The notes beneath the pieces are model-generated. The model worked only from the letters and a program-made list of their open reading frames with translations, searched no databases and was not told the origin of the DNA. Positions 52,389-61,260 of a stretch of DNA of 64,000 bases are shown here, piece after piece (positions within the stretch are counted from its first letter, which is position 1; every line of letters begins with the position of its first letter). The stretch comes from Prevotella sp. (GTDB taxonomy: Bacteria > Bacteroidota > Bacteroidia > Bacteroidales > Bacteroidaceae): NCBI GenBank assembly GCA_017469955.1, contig JAFUFJ010000019.1, positions 40,784 to 104,783 of the forward strand, written 5' to 3'. A program made the position numbers and the translations under genes.

Positions 52389-53684
52389 ATGGAAATCAGC
52401 TCTCAGACACAAGCATTCATATCCCTTCACCGGCAGGACGACGTGAGACAACTGGCGCTGCAGGCCTCTCGCTATCCCGAAGTCGACATGACTTATGCCC
52501 TTGAACAGATTGCCGGTTGGCAAGCTGCCTGCCGGAAATTGCCCGCATGGGCTTCGGTTGAGGGGCTCATCTATCCGCCCCATCTCGCATTAGAGCAATG
52601 CTCCAGCGAGACAACAGCCCGCTATAAGGCCGATTTGATAGGACGGCTGACGCCCGAAAAGGGCACGATAGTCGACCTGACAGGTGGCTTCGGTGTTGAT
52701 TTTTCGTGGATGGCAAAAGGGTTCAAACGGTATGTCTATGTGGAACGGCATGCCCACTTGTGCAGCATCATGAGCCACAATTGCCGGCTATTGGGGCTTG
52801 AACGAGCCGAAATAGTGAATGGAGAAAGCGAGGAATACCTGAGCGACATGCCGCAGGCTGACGTGGCATATCTCGATCCTGCACGCCGTGACAGAAACGG
52901 AATGCGCACGTATGCCATCGGCGACTGTACGCCTAATGTCCTCAGTATGGGCAGCATTCTCGCCGAGAAAGCCCGTTTCATCGTGGTAAAACTCTCTCCG
53001 ATGCTCGACTGGCACAAGGCTGTTGACGACTTGGACAAGGCGCTTTCTGCATACCGATCGGCAGAGTCCTCTGCAGGAACCGATAGCCGTCAGGCCTTGA
53101 CGAAGAAAGTTTCAGAAGTACATATCGTGTCGGTGAAGAACGAATGCAAGGAACTTCTCCTGGTCGTGTCTTCCCAAAGAGAGGAAGAACCCCTGAGGGT
53201 TTTCTGCGTCAACGATGAGGAAAGGTTCGAATACGAGGCAGGAAAGCGGAGCACATCGGTAGATTTCCTGCCTGAAGAGAGGTTGCTGTCGGGCGCAGGA
53301 AGCCTTGTGCTGTACGAGCCAAACGCATCGATAATGAAGGCCGGATGCTTCGATGAAATCGGCGATTTTTACCATTTGTGGCCCATAGCGCCCTCGTCTC
53401 ATCTCTTCGTAGGTGAGAAACCTTCTGCAGAAAAGGGACAAGGAACCTCCCGTTTTCCCGGTCGTGTGTTTGACATACAGGCCACATCTTCCATGAACAG
53501 GCAAGACTTGAAGCAGTCGATGACCGGCATTCGTCAGGCAAACGTTGCCGTAAGAAACTTTCCCATGTCAGCCGAGCAGCTCAGGAAAAGGCTAAAAGTG
53601 AGCGACGGAGGCGATGTATATGTCTTTGGAACCACCCTGCAAAACGGGCGACACATATTAATAATTTGCAAAAAGACAGCCTAA
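52389..53684 (+). CDS. THUMP-like class I SAM-dependent methyltransferase
   Basis: 431 residues from ATG 52389 (MEISSQTQAFISLHRQDD), which has AAGGA 8 nt upstream; the ATG at 52365 adds eight residues. The SAM-binding glycine loop is IVDLTGGFGVDFSWMAKG around residue 96, then YVYVERHAHLCSI (acidic loop) and ADVAYLDPARRDRNG (a DPxR-type catalytic motif, as in base methyltransferases). The C-terminal ~200 residues are the THUMP-like region. It probably methylates RNA; the target is unknown. Confidence 0.82.
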   Translation: MEISSQTQAFISLHRQDDVRQLALQASRYPEVDMTYALEQIAGWQAACRKLPAWASVEGLIYPPHLALEQCSSETTARYKADLIGRLTPEKGTIVDLTGGFGVDFSWMAKGFKRYVYVERHAHLCSIMSHNCRLLGLERAEIVNGESEEYLSDMPQADVAYLDPARRDRNGMRTYAIGDCTPNVLSMGSILAEKARFIVVKLSPMLDWHKAVDDLDKALSAYRSAESSAGTDSRQALTKKVSEVHIVSVKNECKELLLVVSSQREEEPLRVFCVNDEERFEYEAGKRSTSVDFLPEERLLSGAGSLVLYEPNASIMKAGCFDEIGDFYHLWPIAPSSHLFVGEKPSAEKGQGTSRFPGRVFDIQATSSMNRQDLKQSMTGIRQANVAVRNFPMSAEQLRKRLKVSDGGDVYVFGTTLQNGRHILIICKKTA

Positions 53685-53709
53685 ATTTGGGTTTCTTACA
53701 TTTATTTTG

Positions 53710-53717
53710 TATTTTTG
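53710..53717 (+). promoter_or_regulatory. Promoter -7 box for the GNAT-like pair
   Basis: TATTTTTG with TTTG at 53686-53689, a 20-nt gap. The ATG is 31 nt downstream. Confidence 0.8.
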
Positions 53718-53748
53718 CATGTTTTAAAAAAGAATCAAATACACCAAC

Positions 53749-54918
53749 ATGTCAGCAGTTGTCATCAAGAAGGTAGAGTCTAAGAGAGACTTGAAGAGAT
53801 TCATCAACCTTCATTATGATTTGTACAAAGGTAATCCTTATGACGCACCAAACTTGTTCGTCGACGAGATGAATACGCTGCGTAAAGACAAAAATGTAGC
53901 CTTTGAGTTTTGCGAAGCAGAATACTTTCTCGCCTATAAAGACGACCAGCTTGTAGGAAGAGTAGCAGCAATTATCAACCATAAGGCTAACGAAAAATGG
54001 CAGCGAAGGAGCGTAAGGTTCGGGTGGATAGACTTTATAGACGACCTTGAAGTATCAAAGGCATTGCTTAAAGCCGTGGAAGATTATGGCCGGAAAAAGG
54101 GCATGGATGAGGTAATAGGACCGCTTGGATTCACCGATATGGACCCGGAAGGTATGCTCACTCATGGCTATGAAGAGCTGGGAACGATGGCAACCATCTA
54201 TAATTATGACTATTATCCTCGGCACATGGAGCAAATGGGATGCTGGACAAAGGACAACGATTACGTAGAGTATAAGCTTTTTGTTCCCAAGGAAGGCATG
54301 CCCGAGAAATACAGAAAGATATCCGAACTGATCATGGATCGCTATAACATCCATATCAAAAAGGTGAAGAGAAACGAAGTGTTTGGCCCCGAAGGATACG
54401 GAAAAAAACTGTTCGACATCATCAATGAGACATTCAAAGACCTCTACGGATATTCTGAAATATCGGACAAACAGATACAGCAGTATGTGAAAATGTACTT
54501 CTCGGTGCTGGACTTGAACCTGATAACATTCCTTGAAGACTGGACTACCGAGGAGCACAAAGTTATCGGTGTAGGCATAACAATACCATCATTGTCGAGG
54601 GCTTTGCAAAAGTGTCATAGGGGACGTTTCTTACCTTTTGGGTGGTGGTATCTGTTCAAAGCGCTGAAGCTTCGTAAGACAAAATACGTTGACTTGTTGC
54701 TGTTGGGGGTCTTGCCGGAATACAGAAAGAAGGGAGTGAATGCCCTTTTGTTCTACGATCTCATTCCACGTTACCAGAAATATGGTTTTGAATGGGGTGA
54801 GACTCAGGTAGAAATGGAGACTAATGAGAAAGTTCAAAGCCAATGGCAATACCTGCAATTTGAGCAGCATAAGCGCCGTAGATGCTACATGAAACCAATA
54901 GAAGAAACCCAGATTTGA
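53749..54918 (+). CDS. GNAT-like acetyltransferase-fold protein, paralog 1
   Basis: 389 residues, cytoplasmic. The N-terminal [28 protein letters not shown] is diagnostic of this Bacteroidota family. DQLVGRVAAIINHKAN and the later LLLLGVLPEYRKKGVNALLFYDL (compare the GNAT acetyl-CoA loop R-x2-G-x-G/A) point to a GNAT fold. The substrate is unknown. It is followed after 47 nt by a paralog of almost equal length, sharing most motifs. It leads a unit that may continue into parE. Confidence 0.75.
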   Translation: MSAVVIKKVESKRDLKRFINLHYDLYKGNPYDAPNLFVDEMNTLRKDKNVAFEFCEAEYFLAYKDDQLVGRVAAIINHKANEKWQRRSVRFGWIDFIDDLEVSKALLKAVEDYGRKKGMDEVIGPLGFTDMDPEGMLTHGYEELGTMATIYNYDYYPRHMEQMGCWTKDNDYVEYKLFVPKEGMPEKYRKISELIMDRYNIHIKKVKRNEVFGPEGYGKKLFDIINETFKDLYGYSEISDKQIQQYVKMYFSVLDLNLITFLEDWTTEEHKVIGVGITIPSLSRALQKCHRGRFLPFGWWYLFKALKLRKTKYVDLLLLGVLPEYRKKGVNALLFYDLIPRYQKYGFEWGETQVEMETNEKVQSQWQYLQFEQHKRRRCYMKPIEETQI

Positions 54919-54965
54919 AGGAGAAAAGGCGATGATATGGCCTTGGAGTCCTTGACTCTTGAGTT

Positions 54966-56102
54966 ATGATAGAGATTAAGAAAGTAGAAAGCAAAAGGGA
55001 ATTGAAACGCTTCATGCAGTTTCGTTACGACCTGTATCGTGATGATCCGAATGATGTGCCCTATTTTTGGCTCGATGAAGAAGGTACGCTTCGGCCAGAC
55101 AAGAACGCATCTTTTGAGGATTGTGAGGCCGTTTATTACAAGGCTTTCAGAGGCGAGAGGGTAGTAGGAAGGATTGCAGGAATCATCAATCACAAGGCCA
55201 ACAGATACTGGAATGCCGAAGTTGTGCGCTTCGGATGGTTTGATTTTGTTGACGATTATGAAGTGAGCCACAAACTTCTTGAGGAAGTCAGACAATGGGG
55301 AAAGTCGAAAGGCATGGTCCAGATGGTTGGTCCCATGGGTTTTTCTGATACAGATCGCGAAGGAATGCTGGTCTCCGGCTTTGACACTCTCGGTACGATG
55401 TATGCCTATCATAACTATGCATACTATCCCAAGCACATCGAATCTTTCGGAGGTTTTGAGAAAGACAACGACTATGTTCAGTTTCTTGTGAAAGTTCCAA
55501 CGGTTGTTCCGGACCGCTTTGCGAAGGTAGCCGCTATGGTTAAAGAGCGATATCACTTGCAAGTCAGGCATTTGACTCGCAAGCAACTGATACGTGAAGG
55601 TTATGGTCGCGAGGTATTTCGCTTGCTGAACGCCACGTATAAGAACCTGTATGGTTTCGCCGAACTTTCGGAAAGAAAGGTTGATCAGCTTGTAGAGCAA
55701 TACATCAAGATAGCCGATATCAACCTGGTATGTACGGTATATGACGAGAAAGCTGGCAAGATGGTTGGCTTTGCCGTTACGTTTCCCTCTATTTCCGAGG
55801 CCTTACGAAAGACACATGACGGCAAGCTGCTGCCTTTCGGATGGTGGCATCTGGTGAAGGCCATTTACTGGAAACATGCAGATACGGTAGACATGTTGCT
55901 CATAGGGGTGCTTCCTGAGTATCGAAGTAAGGGCGCAAATGCTCTTATTTTCAATGAATTGGTTCAGCAATATCAGCGTTATGGTTTCAAATGGGCTCAA
56001 TCAATGCCGATGATGGAAACCAACAATCACATCTTAAGTAACTGGGATTATTTCGAAGCAACGGAAAACAAACGCTTGCGTTGTTATAGACGTCCGATAT
56101 AG
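54966..56102 (+). CDS. GNAT-like acetyltransferase-fold protein, paralog 2
   Basis: 378 residues. The sequence is collinear with the upstream gene: [59 protein letters not shown] and [22 protein letters not shown]. This is an old tandem duplication, as substitutions are spread evenly. The same GNAT fold is inferred. It begins 47 nt after paralog 1; the next gene, parE, starts 77 nt later. Confidence 0.75.
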   Translation: MIEIKKVESKRELKRFMQFRYDLYRDDPNDVPYFWLDEEGTLRPDKNASFEDCEAVYYKAFRGERVVGRIAGIINHKANRYWNAEVVRFGWFDFVDDYEVSHKLLEEVRQWGKSKGMVQMVGPMGFSDTDREGMLVSGFDTLGTMYAYHNYAYYPKHIESFGGFEKDNDYVQFLVKVPTVVPDRFAKVAAMVKERYHLQVRHLTRKQLIREGYGREVFRLLNATYKNLYGFAELSERKVDQLVEQYIKIADINLVCTVYDEKAGKMVGFAVTFPSISEALRKTHDGKLLPFGWWHLVKAIYWKHADTVDMLLIGVLPEYRSKGANALIFNELVQQYQRYGFKWAQSMPMMETNNHILSNWDYFEATENKRLRCYRRPI

Positions 56103-56179
56103 AAGGCATGCCTTTCTGGGGAAGAAAGGTTGTGAATGTGCCTGACGGGACGCAGAAGAGAAGAACGAAACAAGACGAT

Positions 56180-58183
56180 ATGGCAAAGAAAAAGACAGAT
56201 AACGAAGAGCTGCAAGAAAACGAGTCGCTGCTTCAAGGTTCGCCGATTACGGAGACAGTTGACTATACTGACGAGAACATCCGCCACCTTTCAGACATGG
56301 AGCACGTCAGGACGCGTCCGGGAATGTATATCGGTCGTCTTGGTGACGGGTCGCTTCCTGAGGATGGAATCTATGTGCTATTGAAGGAAGTCATCGACAA
56401 TTCGATCGATGAATTCAAGATGAATGCCGGCAAACGCATAGAAGTTGACATTGAAGACCAGCTGCGGGTGACGGTGAGAGATTATGGACGTGGCATACCA
56501 CAGGGAAAGTTGGTCGAGGCTGTGAGCGTCTTGAACACCGGCGGAAAATATGATTCCAAGGCATTTAAGAAGTCTGTCGGCCTGAATGGAGTGGGCGTAA
56601 AGGCGGTGAATGCTCTGAGCAGCAGGTTTGAAGTGAAGTCTTTCCGCGAAGGAAAGGTCAGGGACTTATGCTTTGAATGCGGACAACTGAAAAGCGACAA
56701 GACGTCGGATTCGGCCGACGAGAGCGGCACCTATATCTTTTTCGAGCCAGACAACACCCTGTTCAAGGGCTATGTTTTCCACGACGATATTGTGGAAACC
56801 ATGCTTCGCAACTATACTTACTTGAACTCAGGTCTTACGATCATGTACAATGGGCGCCGCATATTGAGTCGTAACGGACTGCAAGACCTGCTCACCGACA
56901 CGATGACAGCCGACGGCCTTTACCCCATTATCCACATGAAAGGCGAAGACATCGAGATTGCCTTCACCCACACCAACCAGTATGGAGAGGAGTTCCATTC
57001 GTTTGTAAACGGCCAACACACCACCCAGGGAGGCACCCATCAGAGTGCCTTCAAGGAGCATATTGCCCGTACCATCAAAGAGTTTTTCGGTAAATATGAG
57101 TATGGTGACATTCGCAACGGTCTTGTTGCTGCGATAGCCATTAATGTGGAAGAGCCCGTTTTCGAAAGCCAGACGAAGATAAAGCTTGGCTCAACGCTGA
57201 TGGCTCCGGGAGGAGAGAGCATTAATAAATATGTAGGTGACTTCGTCAAGCAGCAGGTTGACAACTACCTTCACATACATAGCGACGTGGCAGAGGTCAT
57301 TGACGCGAAGGTGAAGGAGAGCGAGCGCGAGCGTAAAGCGATGGCCGGCGTCACCAAACTGGCTCGCGAACGTGCCAAGAAGGCCAGCCTTCACAACCGT
57401 AAACTGCGCGACTGTCGCATACATTACAGTGACGTCAAGAACGAACGCAAGGAGGAGTCAAGCATATTTATCACCGAAGGCGACTCGGCAAGCGGCAGCA
57501 TCACCAAGAGCCGCGACGTCAACACTCAGGCAGTATTCTCGCTTCGGGGCAAGCCGAAGAACTCGTATGGCAAGCCGAAGAAGGTGGTATATGAGAACGA
57601 AGAGCTCAATCTCTTGCAGGCGGCCCTTGACATTGAGGACGGCCTTGACACCCTTCGCTACAATAAAGTGATAGTGGCCACCGACGCTGATGTCGACGGA
57701 ATGCACATTCGTTTGCTCATCATCACCTTCTTTTTGCAGTTCTTTCCCGAGCTGATCAAGAAGGGCCACGTCTATGTTTTGCAGACTCCCTTGTTCAGAG
57801 TGCGCAACCGTCGTACCAAGATCAAGAACAAAAAGGTGGTAGAAGCGGCAGACTCCAAGCTGGGATCGAAGGAGAAAAAGGGTGATTTTATCACCGTATA
57901 CTGCTACAATGAGGAGGAACGTCTGCAGGCGATACGTGACTTAGGTCCCGATCCCGAGATAACACGTTTCAAGGGCTTGGGCGAGATTTCACCAGACGAA
58001 TTCCAGCATTTCATCGGGCCGGACATACGTCTTGAGCAGGTAACTCTTCACAAAAACGACCAGGTAGAGAAGCTCTTGGAGTACTACATGGGCAAGAACA
58101 CCATGGAGCGCCAGAACTTCATCATCGACAATCTCGTGGTCGAGGAAGACCTGCCCGAGGCCGATTCAGAGCCGATGGACTGA
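56180..58183 (+). CDS. parE: DNA topoisomerase IV subunit B
   Basis: 667 residues from ATG 56180 ([18 protein letters not shown]). GHKL ATPase motifs are [18 protein letters not shown] and [15 protein letters not shown]. The TOPRIM domain has [23 protein letters not shown] and the metal site [14 protein letters not shown]. The C-terminus [16 protein letters not shown] is typical of type IIA B subunits. The SLRGKPKN loop and acidic N-terminal extension resemble the Bacteroidota ParE rather than GyrB; the ParE call is by recall. It decatenates chromosomes with ParC. No parC lies within the window. Confidence 0.88.
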   Translation: MAKKKTDNEELQENESLLQGSPITETVDYTDENIRHLSDMEHVRTRPGMYIGRLGDGSLPEDGIYVLLKEVIDNSIDEFKMNAGKRIEVDIEDQLRVTVRDYGRGIPQGKLVEAVSVLNTGGKYDSKAFKKSVGLNGVGVKAVNALSSRFEVKSFREGKVRDLCFECGQLKSDKTSDSADESGTYIFFEPDNTLFKGYVFHDDIVETMLRNYTYLNSGLTIMYNGRRILSRNGLQDLLTDTMTADGLYPIIHMKGEDIEIAFTHTNQYGEEFHSFVNGQHTTQGGTHQSAFKEHIARTIKEFFGKYEYGDIRNGLVAAIAINVEEPVFESQTKIKLGSTLMAPGGESINKYVGDFVKQQVDNYLHIHSDVAEVIDAKVKESERERKAMAGVTKLARERAKKASLHNRKLRDCRIHYSDVKNERKEESSIFITEGDSASGSITKSRDVNTQAVFSLRGKPKNSYGKPKKVVYENEELNLLQAALDIEDGLDTLRYNKVIVATDADVDGMHIRLLIITFFLQFFPELIKKGHVYVLQTPLFRVRNRRTKIKNKKVVEAADSKLGSKEKKGDFITVYCYNEEERLQAIRDLGPDPEITRFKGLGEISPDEFQHFIGPDIRLEQVTLHKNDQVEKLLEYYMGKNTMERQNFIIDNLVVEEDLPEADSEPMD

Positions 58184-58194
58184 TTTTTGACGAT

Positions 58195-58234
58195 GCCTTC
58201 AGAGGATTTTCCAAGAATCTTCTGGGGGCTTTTT
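58195..58234 (+). terminator. Intrinsic terminator after parE
   Basis: GCCTTCAGAGGATT pairs over 14 positions, with four G-T wobbles, with AATCTTCTGGGGGC, followed by TTTTTG. It is specific to the plus-strand RNA. Confidence 0.75.
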
Positions 58235-58271
58235 GCTGATAACCAAGAAGTTTCTTTGCAATAGACACGTT

Positions 58272-59846
58272 ATGAAGCATCAAAGAACACTGGCATTGCT
58301 GCTGACGATGGTTTCGCTGTCAGCCTTTGCCCAACTGCGAGTCAAGACAAGCGACGAGAGCCTTCTCCGCAAGTTATATAGTGCTGAAATGGCGATAGCC
58401 AACCTTTATGTCGACAGCATCAGTGAAGAGAAGCTGGTCGAGGATGCCATTCGCGGCATGATATCGCAGCTGGACCCGCACTCGTCGTATACCACTGCGA
58501 AGGAGACGGCTGAGATGAACGAGCCGTTGCAGGGCTCGTTTGAGGGCATCGGCGTGCAGTTCAACATGGTGGAAGACACGCTGGTCGTGATACAACCCGT
58601 CACTAACGGTCCGTCAGAGAAGGTGGGAATCGTGGCCGGCGACCGTATAGTAGCCGTTAACGACTCAGCCATCGCGGGCGTAAAGATGTCGAAGGAAGAC
58701 ATCATGAAGCGCCTGCGCGGAAAGAAAGGCACCAAGGTGCGCCTCGAAGTGGTGCGCCGGGGCATCGAGGAGAAGCTGCTGTTCAAGGTGACACGCGACA
58801 AGATACCAGTCACAACGGTTGATGCAAGCTACATGATCAGGCCCGGAATAGGCTATATTCGCATAGGATCGTTTGGCGCAACCACCCACGATGAGTTCAT
58901 GAAAGGTGCCGATTCGCTGCGTAGTCAGGGCATGCGCGACCTCATCATCGACCTGCAGGAAAACGGTGGAGGCTACCTGCAGGCGGCGGCACAGCTGGCC
59001 GATGAGTTTCTCGGCCGTGACGACTTAATCGTATATACGCAAGGGTTGAGGGTGCCGAGACAGGAGTTTCGTGCCCATGGAAACGGCCGATTCCAGGACG
59101 GACGCGTGGTGGTGCTGGTCAACGAGTATACCGCTTCTGCGGCAGAAATACTGGCGGGAGCCATCCAGGATCACGACCGTGGCACGGTGGTAGGGCGTCG
59201 TTCGTTCGGCAAAGGGCTCGTGCAACGTCCGCTGGAGTTTCCCGACGGTTCGATGATTAGGCTTACTGTTGCCCACTATTACACGCCCTCTGGCCGGTGC
59301 ATCCAGAAGCCTTACGTGAAAGGAGAGAACAAAGAGTATGCCGAAGACATTGAGAAACGCTTCCGACACGGCGAGCTCTATTCGGCCGACAGCATCCACT
59401 TTGACGACTCGCTGAAGTGCTACACGCTCAAGAAGCACCGTCCGGTATATGGAGGGGGAGGCATCATGCCCGACCGTTTCGTGCCTCTTGACACCACGCA
59501 GTATACCCGTTTCCACCGTGAACTCTCAGCCAAGAGCTTCGTGATCAACGCTTCCTTGAAGTATGTTGACAGCCATCGCAGGCAGTTGAAGAAGCAGTAT
59601 CCCACCTTCGAGGCTTTCCGTGCAGGGTTTGAAATGCCCGACGAGGTGATCGAAAAGCTGTTTGCCGACGCCGAGAAGCAGGGCGTGAAGCCTCGTGACG
59701 AGGCCGAGCGCACGAAGACCTTGCAGGCCTTGAAGCCCCAGTTGAAGGCCCTGATAGCCCGCGACCTGTGGGAGATGAGCGAGTATTTCCACATCATCAA
59801 CGAGACCAACCACATCGTTCAGCAGGCATTGCGCGAGCTGGAGTGA
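58272..59846 (+). CDS. S41-family C-terminal processing peptidase
   Basis: 524 residues from ATG 58272, which starts a signal peptide (MKHQRTLALLLTMVSLSAFA). A PDZ domain spans about residues 90-170 (GIGVQFNMVEDTLVVIQPVTNGPSEKVG). The S41 catalytic domain has the Ser in NEYTASAAEILAGA and the Lys in GRRSFGKGLVQ. A C-terminal helical region follows. It is a tail-specific protease acting in the periplasm on C-termini of envelope proteins. It is convergent with coaD-ybeY, with repeat copy 12 between. Confidence 0.93.
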   Translation: MKHQRTLALLLTMVSLSAFAQLRVKTSDESLLRKLYSAEMAIANLYVDSISEEKLVEDAIRGMISQLDPHSSYTTAKETAEMNEPLQGSFEGIGVQFNMVEDTLVVIQPVTNGPSEKVGIVAGDRIVAVNDSAIAGVKMSKEDIMKRLRGKKGTKVRLEVVRRGIEEKLLFKVTRDKIPVTTVDASYMIRPGIGYIRIGSFGATTHDEFMKGADSLRSQGMRDLIIDLQENGGGYLQAAAQLADEFLGRDDLIVYTQGLRVPRQEFRAHGNGRFQDGRVVVLVNEYTASAAEILAGAIQDHDRGTVVGRRSFGKGLVQRPLEFPDGSMIRLTVAHYYTPSGRCIQKPYVKGENKEYAEDIEKRFRHGELYSADSIHFDDSLKCYTLKKHRPVYGGGGIMPDRFVPLDTTQYTRFHRELSAKSFVINASLKYVDSHRRQLKKQYPTFEAFRAGFEMPDEVIEKLFADAEKQGVKPRDEAERTKTLQALKPQLKALIARDLWEMSEYFHIINETNHIVQQALRELE

Positions 59847-59877
59847 GGCTTATGGGTGACCGGTCAAAAGCCAAGAG

Positions 59878-60058
59878 ATAAGCCATATTTCCAAACACAC
59901 TAAGCCATCCCGCTAAGAAAACTAAGGTTTCAGGGTCAGAAGTCTTAGCTTTATTACCAATAACTCTATCCTTTCTCACCCAGAACCCATAGACTTCTCG
60001 GGCAGAAAGGATAGCTTTCTCAGCGGGATGGCTTAGTGTGTTTGGAAATATGGCTTAT
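59878..60058. repeat. 181-bp palindrome: repeat copy 12 framed by perfect 37-bp inverted arms
   Basis: Bases 59878-59914 and 60022-60058 are perfect inverted repeats of 37 bp (starting ATAAGCCATATTTCC, ending GGAAATATGGCTTAT). The five-unit element sits between and continues the pairing partly. It lies between convergent genes. Confidence 0.92.
59917..60026. repeat. Five-unit 22-bp repeat element, copy 12
   Basis: 5 x 22 bp. Triplet pairs are AAC...GGT, GTC...GCT, CTC...CCT, CCC...GAC, AGG...GCT. It shares units 2-4 with copy 3. Confidence 0.9.
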
Positions 60059-60094
60059 TCCTTATATCGTAATTAGCTTGTAACGAGTTCTTTC

Positions 60095-60511
60095 TCAGGC
60101 AGTTCTCATGGCCAGGGCGCGGTTCTCTGCGGCCTCCATCTGCTCGCGTTCTCCGGGTCCTTTGTCGTTGATGCCGCAGAGATGGAGTATGCCGTGGATG
60201 ATCACCCGGTAGAGTTCTTCCTCATAGGTCTTGCCGAACAGCTCGGCATTGGTGCGCACGGTGTCGAGCGAAATCACGAGATCGCCGTTGATTTGCCGTC
60301 CCTCGTCATAGTCGAAGGTGATGATGTCGGTGTAGTAGTCGTGGCCGAGATATTCGCGATTGACCTCCAGAATCTTCTCGTCGCTGACAAACATGTAGCC
60401 CACTTCGCCCACCTGCCGGCCGTAAGCGGCAGCCACCTCGCGTATCCATCTCGATGTTTCGCGCCGTTTAATCTTAGGCATGCGCACGCCTTCACAGTTG
60501 TATGTAATCAT
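60095..60511 (-). CDS. ybeY: Endoribonuclease YbeY (rRNA maturation)
   Basis: 138 residues. The zinc-binding motif is HGILHLCGINDKGPGE (H-x3-H-x5-D type, with H, H and D/H as metal ligands). The preceding VNREYLGHDYYTDIITFDYDE is the conserved strand-helix region. It acts in 16S rRNA 3' processing and ribosome quality control. Its ATG overlaps the coaD stop by 4 bases, so translation is coupled. Confidence 0.95.
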   Translation of the reverse strand: MITYNCEGVRMPKIKRRETSRWIREVAAAYGRQVGEVGYMFVSDEKILEVNREYLGHDYYTDIITFDYDEGRQINGDLVISLDTVRTNAELFGKTYEEELYRVIIHGILHLCGINDKGPGEREQMEAAENRALAMRTA

Positions 60512-61017
60512 TGATCGTCTGTTTTCAGGTTCTCAAACCGTTCGCCGACGGCCTCGACTGGTACCAGATGGCGCGTGTCCTTGCCCTCCTTGCGCATCGC
60601 TCTGACCAGTGTCGACGACACGTTTCTCAGCTCAGGCTCAGCCATCAGGAGCAGCGTTTCCACGCCCGAACGGGCCCTGTTAAAGTCGGCCTGCTGGCGT
60701 TCGTAGTCGAAATCGTCGGCCGTTCGCACGCCCTTCACGATGAATTGCGCACCCACTTCCCTGGCCAGTTCGGCCGTCAACCCAGTGTATTCTACCACTT
60801 CCACACGACCGTCGCCGGCATAAAGCCTGGCAATGGCGTCGCGCCTGAGGCTCGCAGGCTGGGAACATTGCTTCGCGGGATTCACCCCAATGCCTATCAC
60901 CAAGCGGTCGAACAGGGGCAAAGCCCGCCTTACAATGGCCTCGTGGCCGATCGTAAAGGGATCGAACGAGCCTACGAAAAGGCCCGTCAAAGCAGGTTTT
61001 CCAGTCTTCTTGTTCAC
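60508..61017 (-). CDS. coaD: Pantetheine-phosphate adenylyltransferase
   Basis: About 170 residues. The nucleotidyltransferase motif GLFVGSFDPFTIGHEAIV (T/HxGH) is near the N-terminus, with RDAIARLY, FIVKGVRTADDFDYERQQADFN and the ISSTLVR-equivalent NVSSTLVRAM. It makes dephospho-CoA. The start is uncertain: the GTG at 61017 fits the fold, but the -7 box TACTTTTG ends only 4 nt upstream, which would make the mRNA leaderless. A longer open frame upstream has no ATG. It is translationally coupled to ybeY. Confidence 0.88.
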   Translation of the reverse strand: MNKKTGKPALTGLFVGSFDPFTIGHEAIVRRALPLFDRLVIGIGVNPAKQCSQPASLRRDAIARLYAGDGRVEVVEYTGLTAELAREVGAQFIVKGVRTADDFDYERQQADFNRARSGVETLLLMAEPELRNVSSTLVRAMRKEGKDTRHLVPVEAVGERFENLKTDDQ

Positions 61018-61021
61018 GATG

Positions 61022-61029
61022 CAAAAGTA
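61022..61029 (-). promoter_or_regulatory. Possible promoter -7 box for coaD-ybeY
   Basis: The minus strand reads TACTTTTG, 4 nt before the GTG at 61017. Confidence 0.5.
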
Positions 61030-61167
61030 CGCTTTTCCCCGTAAAGGGGCAAGTTTTCGGCCGCATTTTTCGCCCCGAAAGACGTGATTTTTGGCAAAAA
61101 CAGAATTATTTTGCCCCAAAATAGTAAAAAAACATGTTAAAAAGATAGTTTTCCACTTATTTTTCTA

Positions 61168-61175
61168 TAACTTTG
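61168..61175 (+). promoter_or_regulatory. Promoter -7 box for the large secreted protein
   Basis: TAACTTTG, leaving an ~80-nt AT-rich leader before the ATG at 61261. Confidence 0.7.
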
Positions 61176-61260
61176 TAGCTTTGAAAGCATAAAAATAAGG
61201 CAGACAAGAAAAGAAAGCAACAATAAACATTTTAATATTAACATCACAAAACAAAAGACA

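Noticed and set aside
5528-60026. The 22-nt periodic arrays could be read as tiny CRISPR arrays
   Set aside because: There are always five units, no invariant repeat, spacers of only 7 nt that recur between loci, palindromic frame, and no cas genes. This is not CRISPR.
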